Of a stretch of 64,000 bases of DNA, positions 45,201 through 57,136 are shown in pieces. The stretch's first letter is position 1. Each line of letters starts with the position of its first letter. The notes beneath the pieces were generated by a model. The model was not told where the DNA came from and searched no databases. It was given only the letters and a program-made list of their open reading frames with translations. The stretch is from NCBI GenBank assembly GCA_017163975.1, contig JAFFSR010000220.1:12914001-12978000 (forward strand). The letters run 5' to 3'. The position numbers and the translations under genes are program-made. The stretch comes from Anastatus disparis (taxonomy: Eukaryota > Arthropoda > Insecta > Hymenoptera > Eupelmidae).

Positions 45201-48200
45201 GAATGGATTGCTGAAAGATTTTGCTGTCTTTTATGGAAAGAATAATATGTTTTCAATGATGCAATAGTGGATGATATAAAGTTTAAATTTTATTTAATTT
45301 GTTTTGATATTGTTTAAAAGTTTTGGGTAAATTTTATGAAAATTTTAGTTTTTATTTTAGTTTTTTGTTATTTGCCAATGATATTGCACTTTTTAACATC
45401 CGTTTATATTTTATTTATAATAATTTATGAATAAAATATTTTTTACATATTACTTGTACTTTTAAAAGTATGTTTGAAGTAATGTACAAATCAAAAGAAA
45501 TTTTTATGAAAATTTGTTTATAATAATAATTCATTTAATATTTCCTGCAATTAAAGATTAATCACTTAAACTACAATACTAAGTTTCAGGAAGCTATTAT
45601 TTTTTTTTCACATTCCATCAATTAATACATATATTATTTAAAAATCACTGGCATCGACCAGCTCTGTTTCGATAGGTTGTAATATCGTAGAGCTCACTCA
45701 GGTGAATTCACAAGAGCTACAAATAAAAAAAGAGGCACATTAGTGTCGAACAATGATGTTACCAATGATGTCACTCTTACAGTTGGAAACATTACATACA
45801 TCAAAAAATGAATAAAATTTTAATTAATTTTGATGTCGCTATTTTTATGATATCATTTTGATGCTAATTAGCGACGAAAGTCATCAGTGAGTTTGTGAAC
45901 AAAGCACATGTAACGTACAGTGGTGTTTGTATCAATCGGCCGCCGAGAGCGGTATTCGAACTCGGGACCTCGATATTACGAATCAATCGCTCTACCGACT
46001 GAGCCACTGACGACTTCTATTAACGAATGTTTCCAATAGATAGTATAAACTCACTAGAATTCTACTTTATAAATTTTAATGATTACTTGTTACTTTTGTC
46101 ATAGCTATATTGTTACAAAATTCATAATTCATCGATATAATTTAAAATCTTTTACCTTCCTTTTTTCATGCAATTAAAATACATTATCCGCAACTTTTAA
46201 GTATTTACATAACTTTTTTCCAATGAAATTTTAAGATAATTATGGTGTGCTTATTATAGCTTTACCGTAATAAGTCTTTTCAAAGTTCTACTATTGCAAG
46301 AATTGATATTATGTAATAGCGAGCATTTAAATACTTTTCATAGCTAGTGATTTGAATTATTTTAAATCTTATACAATGGTAAATAAATTTAGATTTTTAA
46401 ATATAGTTTTCATCTATTAGAAAAGAGACGTCATGAATTTTTTGAATTATTATTAAAAAAATAAATAATTTCAAATTTTGTTAATCTAATAATAATTATA
46501 ATATCATATTTTAATTATTTCAAAAATATGAGAATACTTAAAGAAAATAAAAAGAGGATGCGAGTTTTTATGTTTCCTTTCGCTTTTTTTTTCTATGCAT
46601 TATCATTCGTATACTTTTCTTTGCACAATAGTCTTTTTTATTTTCATTCTCCTTTATATGTTTTTCTTTTATTTTTTGTTTTAACAACACACTTTTCATC
46701 AAATATTTTTTTTCTAAAGAAGTCTTGATAAAAAGCTGTGAATGTTTGTTTTTTACTTGTTTTCAAGTTTCATTCTATTGTAGTTATCTGTATGAACTTT
46801 TTTTAAAATTAAATATTTTAATTTAATATCTATTTATGAACCGCGAATAATTTTTACATAATTTTAAAATGTTGAGTTTAATCATTCAAATAAAATAGAT
46901 GTAGAAAAATGAAAATTTAAATTATGTACGTTATGCAATGAAATTATATATTGTTTAATTATAGTATTTAATCATGTGTTACTTTCATTGAAAATTAAAT
47001 TTTAAATTTTCGAACGATTACGTTTATTAGTAAGCCAGTTTTTATCAAAATATTCAATCGTTTAAAATTGAAAATTTAATAATTATAATGGAAATTGGTA
47101 TTAAGGTAAATTAGATAAAAAAAATATAATTTCTATGGTATTTTAAACATTATAGTGATTAAATATCTTAAACGATAAAATTAACATGTGATGTTATTTT
47201 ATTTTTTAAATTTAATCTATAAATTAGAAAATTAAGGTATTGATTGATAGTTATAAGGTAAAATTGGTTTAATTTATGAAAAGAAATTATAATATATCTT
47301 TCACCAAAGAAAATTTGAACTCAAAAGTTTTCACTCTTCAAGTTTTTATTTTAACCAACTGTGCTAATCGACTTAATCATTATGGATAGTTAATTATAAG
47401 TTACAGCTTGCTCTAAAATTATAATAATCTTGTTAAACGCTGAAATAAATAATTTTCATTATGCCCAAATGATATAATAATTGCGTATGGCATAACAGAA
47501 TTATTTTTCTTTATATTTTAAAAACTTCGTGTCTCTGTTCTAGTAATCAATTTTAAATTTAGAAACATTTAATCAAAACAACGTTCGCTAAGTTTTATTA
47601 AATCCAAGGATGATTATAAATTTTGGTATTCTTTGAATTTTATGAAAACAATGAAAATTTTCATAAACTCTCAGCTATTTAAACAAACTATTTCGAGTAA
47701 AAACAATCGCTACTGGACTTTTTTCAGACCAAAATCATAAAAAATTTTTATCTTCAAAAAAACAAGAGGACAAGAATAAGAAAAAAGAAACATTCTTATA
47801 AAGTAAATAAAACACCTGTATCCATCCAATTTGTCACGCAGTCATAATCCAAGTATAACGTCGCGCTTTCCTATGAAATGCTCTCTCGCGTGTGATACAC
47901 TTTCGGTTTTTAATGTAACACGTGTATATGTGTGCGTGGATGAATCCTCCTGAAACGTTGAATTTCGTGTCTGAGAGAGGACACATGAGGTAAAAAATAA
48001 TTCTCATTTTTTTTCCCAAGACGAATTTAAACTTATTCTCTGAAATTTACGGCAGAGCGACTGATGTCTAATTAAATGGATCTTATGTATGTGCGCATAC
48101 GTAGCGTTGGGTTGCTCCTTTAAAATCTTACGGGAGATATGTAACGACAGTTTTCTCTTAACTTTCTTTAATTGCTCTTTTCTCTTATTAGCGTGTGACG

Positions 48201-51200
48201 CGCGCGAGCTTTTGTTATATTACACACTTCAAGTGATTTTAATTGGTTTTGAAGATGGTTGCTTTTATAAACGCATTATTATTTATTGAAAGTGTTAAAT
48301 GTTTTATTAAATTTTGTTTTAGCGTTTTGTCAAATGATATTCTTTTCGATGGTTTTTTAATAATTTTTTAAGACAAATATTTATGAATATGTATCGATTT
48401 AGTTTGTTTTCATAACTATTATTTTTTGTTCGTTAAGTGAGTATAGATAATAAGTAATCGTATCCAAAATTAATGTTTTAATAACAATATAATTATGTTA
48501 TTTGTCATACTAAATAAATATTCTAAGTTTTTACGATTTCACGAACTATAGCAGATTAGAATAAAAAATCTGTTTGATAAGGATGTTATTTTGCTTTTTC
48601 ATAGAAAAATTAATGTACAGATGAAAAAATTTTCTTCTATATCCTTTGATGTTTTTCGATTCATAAGTATATAGTGAAGCTGAACGAAAATTTTATATTA
48701 ATTAATATTTCTACTAATAGTTATCACAACAAGATTATATTATTCTTTTGGTGGGCAAGCGTAAATATTTTGATAGTAATAATTTAATAACCTTTGATTA
48801 GATTATATTGTCACATTAATATTATATATCAATAATTATCAAAAGATGTTTATAAATTTTAATTTTGAAAAAAATATTTTTCGTAAAAATTACCATACAA
48901 GCAGAAAACCCAATCGATTAATATAAACTATATTTACTGATCAATTGATTATTATTTTTTTTTATCACATAAATCAGTCAATTATTATTGCTTTGTACCA
49001 ACAAATAAATAATAATGTTAAAATTTAAAATCAACTTGTTACATTAACGCTTAGTAATTTAAGTTAGAAAAAATTTCATATTACAGATTTTTGTATTTAA
49101 ATACATGAAAACGTTTTTAAATGAAAAAAACATAATTGAATTACAAGACTCAATCAGCACACGCATAATAAAAAGTGGCTTTTATATTCGACTTGTGTAA
49201 TGAAAATGCTCTTCGTGTAGTTACTGTTAAAGGTAAAAAGTTGTAAAAAGTTATGCATTTAATATAGCATCATTGATTTTCTTGCATTTTTTAATGGTTT
49301 ATTTAGAAAATTTTTCTGAAAATTGATCGTTTGCATAAACAAATATATAGTGATTAATTCATAATTTTCATTTATTATTATTATTTACAAATTAAAAACG
49401 AATTTTGAAAGGCGCTATATCGATATAAAATCACAAGATAATTTAACTTTATAAACAATTTTTCCAATGCCATATGTGTCAATAAAAACATTTATATAAA
49501 AATACAATGTTTCAACGCACATACACGATAATCTATAAAGATTTTCATTATCTACTTAAATCATGAACCCTCAATAAAAATGAGTTTTATGAATCCAAGA
49601 CTTACTTATAAGCAATCCGCACCTTAACGTAATCTGACATAAAAAAAAACAAACAAGCAAAATGCACTGCAACAGTTTCAAATGAAAGTCATACTTATGA
49701 CAGTCAGCTGATGCAAGTTGGCACGTATACTTACTGTACCATTCTTCTGACTTAAATATGGGCAATTGGCTTGACTCAGATTCACACATGTTTTTTTTAT
49801 AGTGCATTATATGAACTCGTCTTACTTCATATCTTTTTCTTGCTCAATAATTCATAAAAGTCGTTGGTCTTGTAACCAGCTTACTTTTTTATGCCTATAC
49901 TTTGTTGAAGATTTTTGACGTTTTGTAATTGATGTGAAAAATAATAATTGAAATATTAAGATTTATTGATTTGTATTTAATGGCTTTAGTTCATCGAAAT
50001 TTCTTTTTGCAATGTCAATCAGACGGATAATTTTTATTTAAAATGGAATTATTTCATGAGCGATCACGTAAGCAATAAAATCAAATTGATTAGATGTCAG
50101 ATAGTTAGTGATTTATATTATTGGATTATTAAAACAAATATTGATAAGATATGTAAGTTTTCTAAAGAATTGTTATTATTAGATGTTTTTGAAAACAATT
50201 AAATTAGATTATTGTTGAATATTAAGTTATTAACTAGAATATCTTTACTTTTTTAATAGTGTTTTTCATTTCCTAAATTAAAAGCAAATTTTTTTAAATA
50301 TTCATGCTTCCGATTTGCCATTTTTACATTTTATCTCTTATGTTTTTATTGAAAAAATTTATTTGCTCTCAAAGATAAGTTATTGATGAAAGATTGCGAT
50401 GTACTCTTATCATATACTCAAGTGTGTTATAAAAATATATAATACGTGATTGCAATCAATAATTAATGATGAATCATTCATAACGTACATATGTCTTTTT
50501 TATGAAAGTATACGAAACAACTGATTAACACGGAAACGTAGCGATTAAATGAAACCGAAATTGCTGAATTAGCATATGAAGCGCTTTGAAGACTACACCG
50601 TAAAATATTGTCAATAATTTTTGTATTAATATTTTACACACGAGTACGTAAATTTAACATTAAATTTTTTGCAATATTATCATTTTTTTTGTTATTTTTA
50701 ACAAAAAAAATTTACTTTGAATTCACACGAAAAATATGTACTTTTATTATAAAATTTACACAAAAATTATTTGTCAATCGTAACACAAAAAATTTTTTTT
50801 CTCCCCTGGCACATTTATATGTCTTAAAATCACAAAAAAATTTTTACAATGTATGACTGTAAGAGATGTATTAGCAGGAGATAAAAATTATTAACAAAGC
50901 ATCAAACTCATGCTGTTATTAGCTTAATTCAGCTAGATGAATTATGGTATGCGGTTAAATAATAACTCTATTTTTAAATTTTATTTAACGTCGCTGTATT
51001 TCAGCTATCATTGCAATGCTAATTAGCGACGGAGGTTTTCAGTGTGTTTGTGAAAAAAGCATATGTAACGTACAGCGGTGCTTGTATAAATCGGCCAAGA
51101 GTGGGATTCGAACTCGGGACCTCGAGATTATGAATCCAACGCTCTACCGACTGAGCTACTGAAAACCTCAAGCACGGAAACATTGTTTTAAAATTTTAAT

Positions 51201-54200
51201 TAATACATCTTATTTTAGAGATTCAAAACTTAATTTCCATGATCAATTAATTTTACTGTCCTTCATGAAAATTTTTAATCAACAATAATTTTTTTTTCTA
51301 TTATTTTAAAAATAAAAACTTTGAAATATAAAATTTATTTAGTTTATCTACATATTTTGAATAAATATTTAATTGTACAACTTATGACATACGAGAAAAT
51401 CAGTTTTGCACTCTCAGTTAAAAAGAATTTATAATTAGAATTTTAATTATTTGCAGAGCATACGGATTCAACCAAATTAATTAAATATTACGAATTGAAG
51501 AAAAACAATTCAAATTATACGTACTATTAAAAATATGCAACTACGATAAACACATATTTGTTAATGGTTTATAATTATAGTACAATTTAAATAATCATTA
51601 GATTTATAGTTCTCTGATGTACGTGGATTATAAGAAAAGTTTTTTCTTTCAAATATTTTACTTTCCCTATTCTCATTCCTACTTTCGAATTCATTTATTA
51701 TACACAATGCTTATAATATTTACAATACTAGGCATGATCCATAATAATATTTTATAGCTAAGTTTATTAAAATTAATAAAAATACATTTGAAAATAAGTT
51801 TCTGAAAGTGTCACAGTATAATAAATTTATCGCCAAGATTCGTGATGATACACCCGCAGTTGAAATTGCCGATGCGTAACTATGCCAACTTATTTTTTTT
51901 CTTTTTTCAACGAAATATGACAACCTTAATAGAAAACAGTAATGTACTTATTTTTATGATTACCATTGAAAGTGTAGGCTAAATACAGCACGGAAATATC
52001 AAACAAATATTATTTCTTAATGCGTGATATTTCATTGAAAAAGTGCTGATATTATTAAATAATCTTTACGCAAATATGTCATTTAGAAAAGTAAAGAATT
52101 ATATGAACATAGAATAATTAGCATAGGAATTATAAAAACATATAAGAAATTTAATAAAAAATATAAGAAAAGAACGTAAGATTTGTTTTCTATAGAAAAT
52201 TGAAATGGTTATTTAAATTTTATTTTACACATAAACTCATAAAAATATCGATATAAACACAAAAAACGAAATTACAACTTCTAATACAGAAATTAGAAAT
52301 TTTCTTGCGCAATCTTTTTCGATCAATACAAAATTACAATGTAGCATAAAATTTAACACTCCTCCAACTTCACATCACGTCATTGGTTTCTGTTTAACGA
52401 AAACAATATCATACAAAGCTATACTTTACCTAGCGTTTATAATACTCCTTTTTTTCTAACTTTGCGCAACCATCGTCTTACGCTCATTTGAGAAAAGCGC
52501 GATTTTACGCTAAGCCGCGCATACTACCTTTTCTTCTCCGCTTCTCTTTTATTTTCTTTTTATTTCTCCTCTTTTTTTCGTGCGTTTCTTTTCAGCAACG
52601 AGAGCGCGTTCCTTGCGCCCGAGTGCGCTCTTATTACGCAAAATGGTGTACGCATATATATATATAGACAAAGTCAACGGAAACGATTGCTACTTTGAAC
52701 AACGCATAAACACACACACGCACACGCGTGTATTTAAAGTAGCCCCTCGGTATAACATTTTTCGTGCGGGTTTTATCGATTCTCTCGTATTTTTTACCTT
52801 TTTGTTTTGCACGAGGGTCTTTTTTTTATGTCCATGCAGAATTAGATGCGTTGACTATTTTTGTTTTATTTTTCCTGCTTTTAGTTGTTGGTTAAATTAT
52901 CAAAGTAATATAAAAGATGTACATTTAAATTCTTATTTTGAAAGCGTTATTAAATGTGTTTACTGTTGATAGAAATTATTTGTGAAATGACGATTTTCAA
53001 GGAACACTGCATGTGTTTATGTAATATAAGAAGAGAATTTTTATTTAACATTTTTTAATTTCAAGCGAATTAAGTTCTAATACTTGAAGCGATTTGTTTT
53101 ACTTAAAAAATGGTATTTTTTTAAGTAGTGTGAACTAAAAAAGTCATAAATTGAATATCGGTTTAATCGAAACTACTTCGATTATGTTATGAAACTTAAT
53201 TTACAATATCGAATGTTAAATAACAAAGTAAAATTAACCAGAAATTCGTTACGCGTATGCAATTTATATTTTATAAACGAAATTCCAAAAATACGGAAAT
53301 ACAAAGTTATGATTGACACGTATAGGTATAGTAGGAAGACATTATTGAAAATGCATATCCTTTTTCAGGTAATCATATGGTAAACTATAACTCCTTATGA
53401 AATAATTCTTTTTAGAACAAGCACAATTTCAACAAGAAAAATAGAAGAGCGTTGAGAAAATTATTTTCAAAAAGAAGTTAAAAATTTAAAGTTTAACAAT
53501 AATATCATTTAATCGTACAATGAAAAAATTTGACTTATATTAAATTTATCAAAGAAATTTTAATTTAAAAATGAAATGTCAACGTAAATGATTTCGCAAT
53601 AAAAAAATATAAAAAAATTTTGTTCATACATTTTTTAACACGTAAAATATCTGATTTAAATAAGTATAAACACTAAAAATGAAATATGATTAAATTTCTT
53701 ATTTAAACAATAATTTCATACGCCATTAAAACCGTAAATTTCAAGCTTTTCTTATTCAAACTAGTTCAGCATTTATTCCTCCGATAAATGACAGTAATCT
53801 CTTCAAATTTTCTCTCAGCCAATAACCCGATCTTCTCAACGTACTGCTCGTCTACTTTTTTTTCGAAAACATAATAACAAACTGTACGTAATCTAGAAAT
53901 ATGCTCAACTGATTTCATGAAATTAACCGAAGCGTAAAAAGCGCATCCTAGAATAATAAGACGATGGTCGCTGTACAAGCCTGGCATGATCTAACTTTTC
54001 TTACAAACTCGCTGGCTTTTTTTTCATCTTTTTTTTTTGGTTGTAGTGACGATAGATCGATCGGTAGTTTTCTTTAAGGAATGCGGCTCTAATTTGCATT
54101 ATTATACTGTAAGCTTGTAAAATGTCTGGGGATGTGATGATTTGTTTTGCCATTGTTTGAAAAGTGATTTCGCACTATGTATATACAAGTGTCGATTTTT

Positions 54201-56092
54201 TTTCGGCTTGATAGGTTTGTTGTTTTATCCGAGATATCCTGAGTGTTGCGAAGGATTTTCTTTTGTGGAGAAACGGGATGAGGTATGTTAATTGGACGAA
54301 ACGACTTGTTTAGCTCGTTGAAAATTCTTAGGTTTATTAGTGTTTCATTTTTCATTTTTTTTGAAAAAAAATTGACAAGTTTGAATTTTATATGAGCTGA
54401 GGAGCTGTATTAAATTTTTAACGTTTGAAGTTAATTTTAGATTAATTTAAAACTAGTTTATCTTGCGTGTATTTTGATCTACTTAGAGGAAGATTTCTTT
54501 TTTTTTTTATTTTCTTGGATACCTATAACACTATATTCATGTGCAATAATTTATAGAAATTATTTTGTAATTTAAAAATAAATACTGAAGTCACAGCTTT
54601 AATTCTTCACAGGCATAAACAGTATTTAAAAAAAACGGCAAATTTTTTACCAACACATCTTTTCTTTAAATTCTAAGAAATCGATCTTGAAATTAAGTGA
54701 AGAAAATGTTTTTAATTCATATCATTTCGGATGCATAACAAGTATATTTAACAATTTCTTTTACTTAACAAGTATACTTAAAAAAAAAGTTAATAACAAG
54801 TTTACGTTTGCATGCATTTTCTATTTTTTGTAAAACCACAATTACAACAAATCTCTTCAATTTATTTTTATAGTAAAATTTAACAACGCAAACAAATAAC
54901 GATATTATGATGATATAATTATTAGAAAGTGTCAACATGAAAATTACAAGAATTTTTCTGGTAGTTTTTCTGTTTTCTTAATCGCATAATTATCCTCTCA
55001 TGGTATAACTCATGTTAAAAGTGAGAGAAATGGAGAAAAAAAGAAGGCATTAGTATACATCAGAGTATAATTAAACAAAGCGCGAAGGAATCGCGTGCGA
55101 AGAAATTTTCATTGTCAATTTAATAAGCGCGATAATTATTTAGTTTATTAGAACGATAAACGTTCGAAAAACTACGTTTAATTGCAGCGAATTTAGCGTT
55201 TACGTTTTAAACGTGATTTACCATAATGGATCTGATTTCTAAATTGTCTTTTTTTTTTGTTTACCGAGCTATTATATTTTATGTTGTATACGAATTCTTT
55301 AACAAAATTCTTACGATAATTTTAAAGAGTTTACATTGCTTTATTTTAATGAACGATACTCGATGCAATTATTTACAATTAAAAAAATTTTCTAAATAGA
55401 AATTTTACCTTATAATTATTTATGATATATTGTTGTATTGTTTATTGTAAATAAATTATTAAAATATCAATTGTTATAAGTATTGATCATCATAATAAGA
55501 TAAAATGAAAATTCACAAGAAAAAAGAATTCTATTTATAGTAAATATATACAAAATATAGAAATTTTTAAACTAAAAACGAATGTTTATTTTTAAAATTT
55601 ATGGTGCTAAAATGACATGAGCTAGCCGTTCAAAGTCTTTACCATTATCATGAAATTAATTTTATAATAGCCTTTTCACAATACATCTGTATAATTAAAA
55701 ATTAAGTTTTATCTAAATGAACAATCTGATTATTATAACAAAAATAATGGATAAATTAAAAAAACTAAACACAACATCTGAATCATAACATTAAATGAAG
55801 CCATACTTATAAAATAGAATAGTACACAAAACGCATATAATTATAGGCATTAAAAATTTCAGGTGAAGCAAAATTATTGTATTATTTTACATTTATCTGT
55901 AATTTCTAATGTTAAAGTCAAAGTTTGCACCGCGTGCAGCATGCGCGTGTGTGTATATGCTGCTAAGCAAGTTGCTAGGGCAAAAAATGAGCAAGAAAGG
56001 TATAGAGAAACGGTAAAGATAAAAATGGCATAAAGACCGGTAAGAATAGTGTAACATGTATAAACTCACTTGTGAAACCGTTCGGTCGTCAT
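26940..56092 (-). CDS. Sans: Sans / USH1G-like scaffold protein, 5' four coding exons
   Basis: Ankyrin-repeat scaffold of the Usher syndrome type 1 protein network, known in vertebrates at stereocilia tips and in flies at actin-rich membrane protrusions with myosin VIIa. Coding exons (minus strand): 56092-56070, 43390-43247, 32089-31817 and 27210-26940. All three introns are GT-AG in phase 2, and the sum is 711 bases or 237 codons without a stop. Segments: MTTERFHKAAKENI at the start; ankyrin repeats with GGMTPTLWAAFEGHIEALRL, GNTALHLASARGHELCVRFL and CNIWSLDIDRHSARELAAIN; a charged coiled-coil region (QAEQELNNRKKSRLMKEKAE and onward); then a SPTYSDIVGTATKR segment. The known family has a SAM domain and PDZ-binding tail after this. 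They are absent here and should lie on exons left of the window. The match to the human protein (for example GMTPTLWAAY, GGDPDKCD, GANIWCLD) is clear by eye. Confidence 0.9.
30224..30735 (+). mobile_element. tRNA-derived SINE, copy 1, split by a MITE
   Basis: Has pol III promoter-like boxes: TGGCTCAGTCGG (interrupted right after CGGTA) and GGTTCCGAGTTCGAATCC. The family body (CACTGTACGTTACATGTGC, ACCTCC.TCGCTAATTAGCAT) follows, and the tail is A-rich (ACGTTAAATGAAATTAAA). The MITE at 30249-30557 sits between the A and B boxes. Confidence 0.88.
30249..30557. mobile_element. 309-bp TA-flanked inverted-repeat element inside the SINE
   Basis: Ends CACTGAAAAGGG and CCCTTTTCAGTG, with imperfect inverted repeats of about 40 bases (TGTACTCTA blocks near both ends). 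A TA duplication is present at 30247-30248 and 30558-30559. Removing it restores the SINE motif CGGTAGAGC. It is non-coding and richer in GC than its surroundings. Confidence 0.88.
31817..32089 (-). CDS. Sans: Sans coding exon 3 (ankyrin repeats and coiled coil)
   Basis: 273 bases between acceptor TCAATTACAG and donor GTAAGT. It starts GDPDKADYFGNTALHLASAR and continues with the FGCNIWSLDID repeat, then a basic and acidic helix that ends at AEKDAEKR. Confidence 0.92.
33260..33285. repeat. TA-rich microsatellite
   Basis: An alternating TA run interrupted once by G (TATATATATGTATATATATA). Confidence 0.8.
35257..35465 (+). mobile_element. tRNA-derived SINE, copy 2
   Basis: CAGTGGCTCATTCAGTAGAGCG and GAGTTCGAATCCCGCTCTCGG boxes (A and B box positions). 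The same body as the other copies follows, then a TAAATAAAATAAAAAATAAA tail. Confidence 0.9.
35849..36033 (-). mobile_element. tRNA-derived SINE, copy 3
   Basis: Reverse complement of the family: on the + strand it reads GCTAATTAGCGACGGAGGTC, then CGGGATTCGAACTC and GAATGAGCCACTGACGACC. It lies about 400 bp from copy 2 in inverted orientation, so the pair could form a long hairpin in the pre-mRNA. Confidence 0.9.
39115..39192. repeat. Short tandem duplication
   Basis: A 32-base segment (GAAAATGTATTCTATTTTAT continuing TAGTCAGTCAAA) occurs twice, 46 bases apart, at 39115-39146 and 39161-39192, without mismatch. Confidence 0.85.
39313..39571 (+). mobile_element. tRNA-derived SINE, copy 4, with shared 5' extension
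   Basis: The SINE proper starts near 39386 (CAGTGACTCAGTCGGTAGAG). It has a particularly tRNA-like middle (GGATTAGCAATCCGAGGG) and B box GGTTCGAATCC, and ends TTAAATAAAATAAAAC. The 73 bases before it also precede copy 6 (51171-51243, inverted), so they belong to the repeat unit or to a duplicated segment. Confidence 0.85.
43247..43390 (-). CDS. Sans: Sans coding exon 2 (first ankyrin repeat)
   Basis: 144 bases between acceptor TTTTTTCAG and donor GTACGC. It encodes AAKENIMEILKEATRKDCNA followed by the first ankyrin repeat, ending at VAKG. The donor is non-consensus after position +4 (GTACGC) but fits the phase exactly. Confidence 0.9.
44040..44215 (+). repeat. Second tRNA-like repeat, possible SINE of another family
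   Basis: Clearly GC-richer than its surroundings, with an A-box-like TGGTTCAAACAGCTAGCGTG and a B-box-like GGGTTGAATTCCTG about 50 bases later. The body and tail (GTTAAATAATATGTCAAAG) differ from the main SINE family. Only one copy is seen, so the boundaries are uncertain. Confidence 0.5.
45831..46016 (-). mobile_element. tRNA-derived SINE, copy 5
   Basis: On the + strand: GATGCTAATTAGCGACGAAAG, then CGGTATTCGAACTCGGGACC (B box) and CTACCGACTGAGCCACTGAC (A box). It has a small CGG duplication before the B box (CGGCCGCCGAGAGCGG). Confidence 0.9.
50979..51243 (-). mobile_element. tRNA-derived SINE, copy 6, with shared 5' extension
   Basis: The SINE spans about 50979-51170 with TTTATTTAACGTCGCTGTAT, a B box in GGGATTCGAACTCGGG and an A box in CCGACTGAGCTACTG. 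The next 73 bases, 51171-51243, match the segment before copy 4 almost base for base (TCAAGCACGGAAACATTGTT and so on). Confidence 0.88.
56070..56092 (-). CDS. Sans: Sans coding exon 1
   Basis: Seven codons plus two bases (MTTERFH and part of Lys), followed by a GTGAGT donor. It has a good start context (AACAATGACG). The phase fits exon 2, 12.7 kb away, and the protein start fits the family, whose members begin with a short M...(Y/F)H(R/K)AA segment. Confidence 0.85.
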
Positions 56093-56360
56093 TGTTATTA
56101 TCTTTTATCGATATTTTGAACTTCGAATGCACTGAACGTCGTCGAACAATATATTCTTCGATTGTATTTGTTATCACCGATTTTTATCACTCATTGAACT
56201 TGTATGTCACATCAATATTACCGATCATTCACTCACTTTAAAACAAAAAAATTTTTTTTATGTTGTATAGTTAAACAGTAGATAATACACTTTTCAATCA
56301 AGGTAAACTTGAACTCGCGTTGTAAAATTAAAATTTCTCGAGATGTTTATATATAACTTG
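56093..56360 (-). promoter_or_regulatory. Sans 5' untranslated region and core promoter area (predicted)
   Basis: Lies directly upstream of the Sans ATG. On the minus strand an arthropod initiator-like TTCAGTG occurs about 40 bases before the ATG. No TATA box in an obvious position. The transcription start is not determined. Confidence 0.35.
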
Positions 56361-56800
56361 CCGATCAAGTTTCCATGGCGTCCGGCAGCTCACTGACGAT
56401 ATTAACAACCGACGGGACTGGCCTAAGGCTCCCCTGCGGTGCTATCCTTTTTCCGGCTTGGTTGTATACACGTACAGCACACCGAGAACTCTCTTCTCTT
56501 TCTCCTTTCTGTTCTGAAACTTTGAGTGAACGTATTGTGTATATACGTACACGTACACGTACATATACACCTTTGTATACATGCACTTTAAAAAAAAATT
56601 AAGATCCCCCCCTACCTTCGTATGTATAACGTACTTTTGTACTCTCCACCTGATGTTGGAGGCGATATATATGTACAGGCGAGGAGTCAGTGAACAGGTG
56701 GCCTAAGGATGAATAGTAGGAAACTGTTTTATCGGCTATGCTAGAGGGATATGTTTGTTTATAGTGATACATCGTGTTACAGTGAATTTGATAAAAGAAA
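56361..56800. other. GC-richer block upstream of Sans
   Basis: About 440 bases with clearly higher GC and less homopolymer than the rest, including a CGTACACGTACACGTACATA repeat near 56546-56570. Overlapping open frames on both strands (56375-56602 plus, 56365-56586 minus) probably reflect the base composition. It may be promoter, untranslated first exon or a conserved element. Confidence 0.35.
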
Positions 56801-56948
56801 AACAAATATGATAATAATCAACCAAAAAATTTTATCTTATCATTTGTTTTATTATTTATATAATGCACGATATTGGATGTATCTATATTCAATTGGTGCG
56901 CCTAATAATAATTAAATTTAACTATTAACTCGATTTTTTTTATCTTTT

Positions 56949-57136
56949 TTAACGTCGCTATATTTATGCTATTTTTTAAAATGCTAATAAGCGACGGAGC
57001 TCGTGAGTGTGTCTGTGAACTTCAGCACATGTAACGTACAGTGGTGCTTGTATGATTCAGCCGAGAGCGGGATTTGAACTCGAAACCTCGAGATTGCAAA
57101 TCCAATGCTCTACCGATTGAGCCACAGACCGGCTCA
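56949..57136 (-). mobile_element. tRNA-derived SINE, copy 7
   Basis: On the + strand: TTAACGTCGCTATATTTATG, GCTAATAAGCGACGGAGCTC, GGGATTTGAACTCG (B box, one change) and CTACCGATTGAGCCACAGAC (A box). Its outer end (GACCGGCTC) differs from the GACGACCTC of other copies and resembles copy 8. Confidence 0.9.

Larger units (their letters stand above)
43391..56069 (-). other. Sans intron 1
   Basis: 12.7 kb between the 23-base coding part of exon 1 and exon 2. It contains two SINE copies (45831, 50979), a different tRNA-like repeat (44040-44215) and a CA tract near 52708-52730. GC-richer pockets lie at about 44500-45110, 47820-48020, 52440-52860 and 53770-54000. The open frame at 52580-52969 covers one of these pockets but has no recognisable domain. 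Confidence 0.75.

Noticed and set aside
52580..52969. 129-codon + strand open frame
   Set aside because: Rich in F, C, Y and H repeats (NTHTHTR), with no domain. It overlaps a CA microsatellite and lies in an intron. Composition explains the frame.
56365..56602. Overlapping open frames on both strands upstream of Sans
   Set aside because: Both strands are open because the block is GC-richer. One contains a VRVRVRI and the other a RTRTRT low-complexity run. No homologue recognised.
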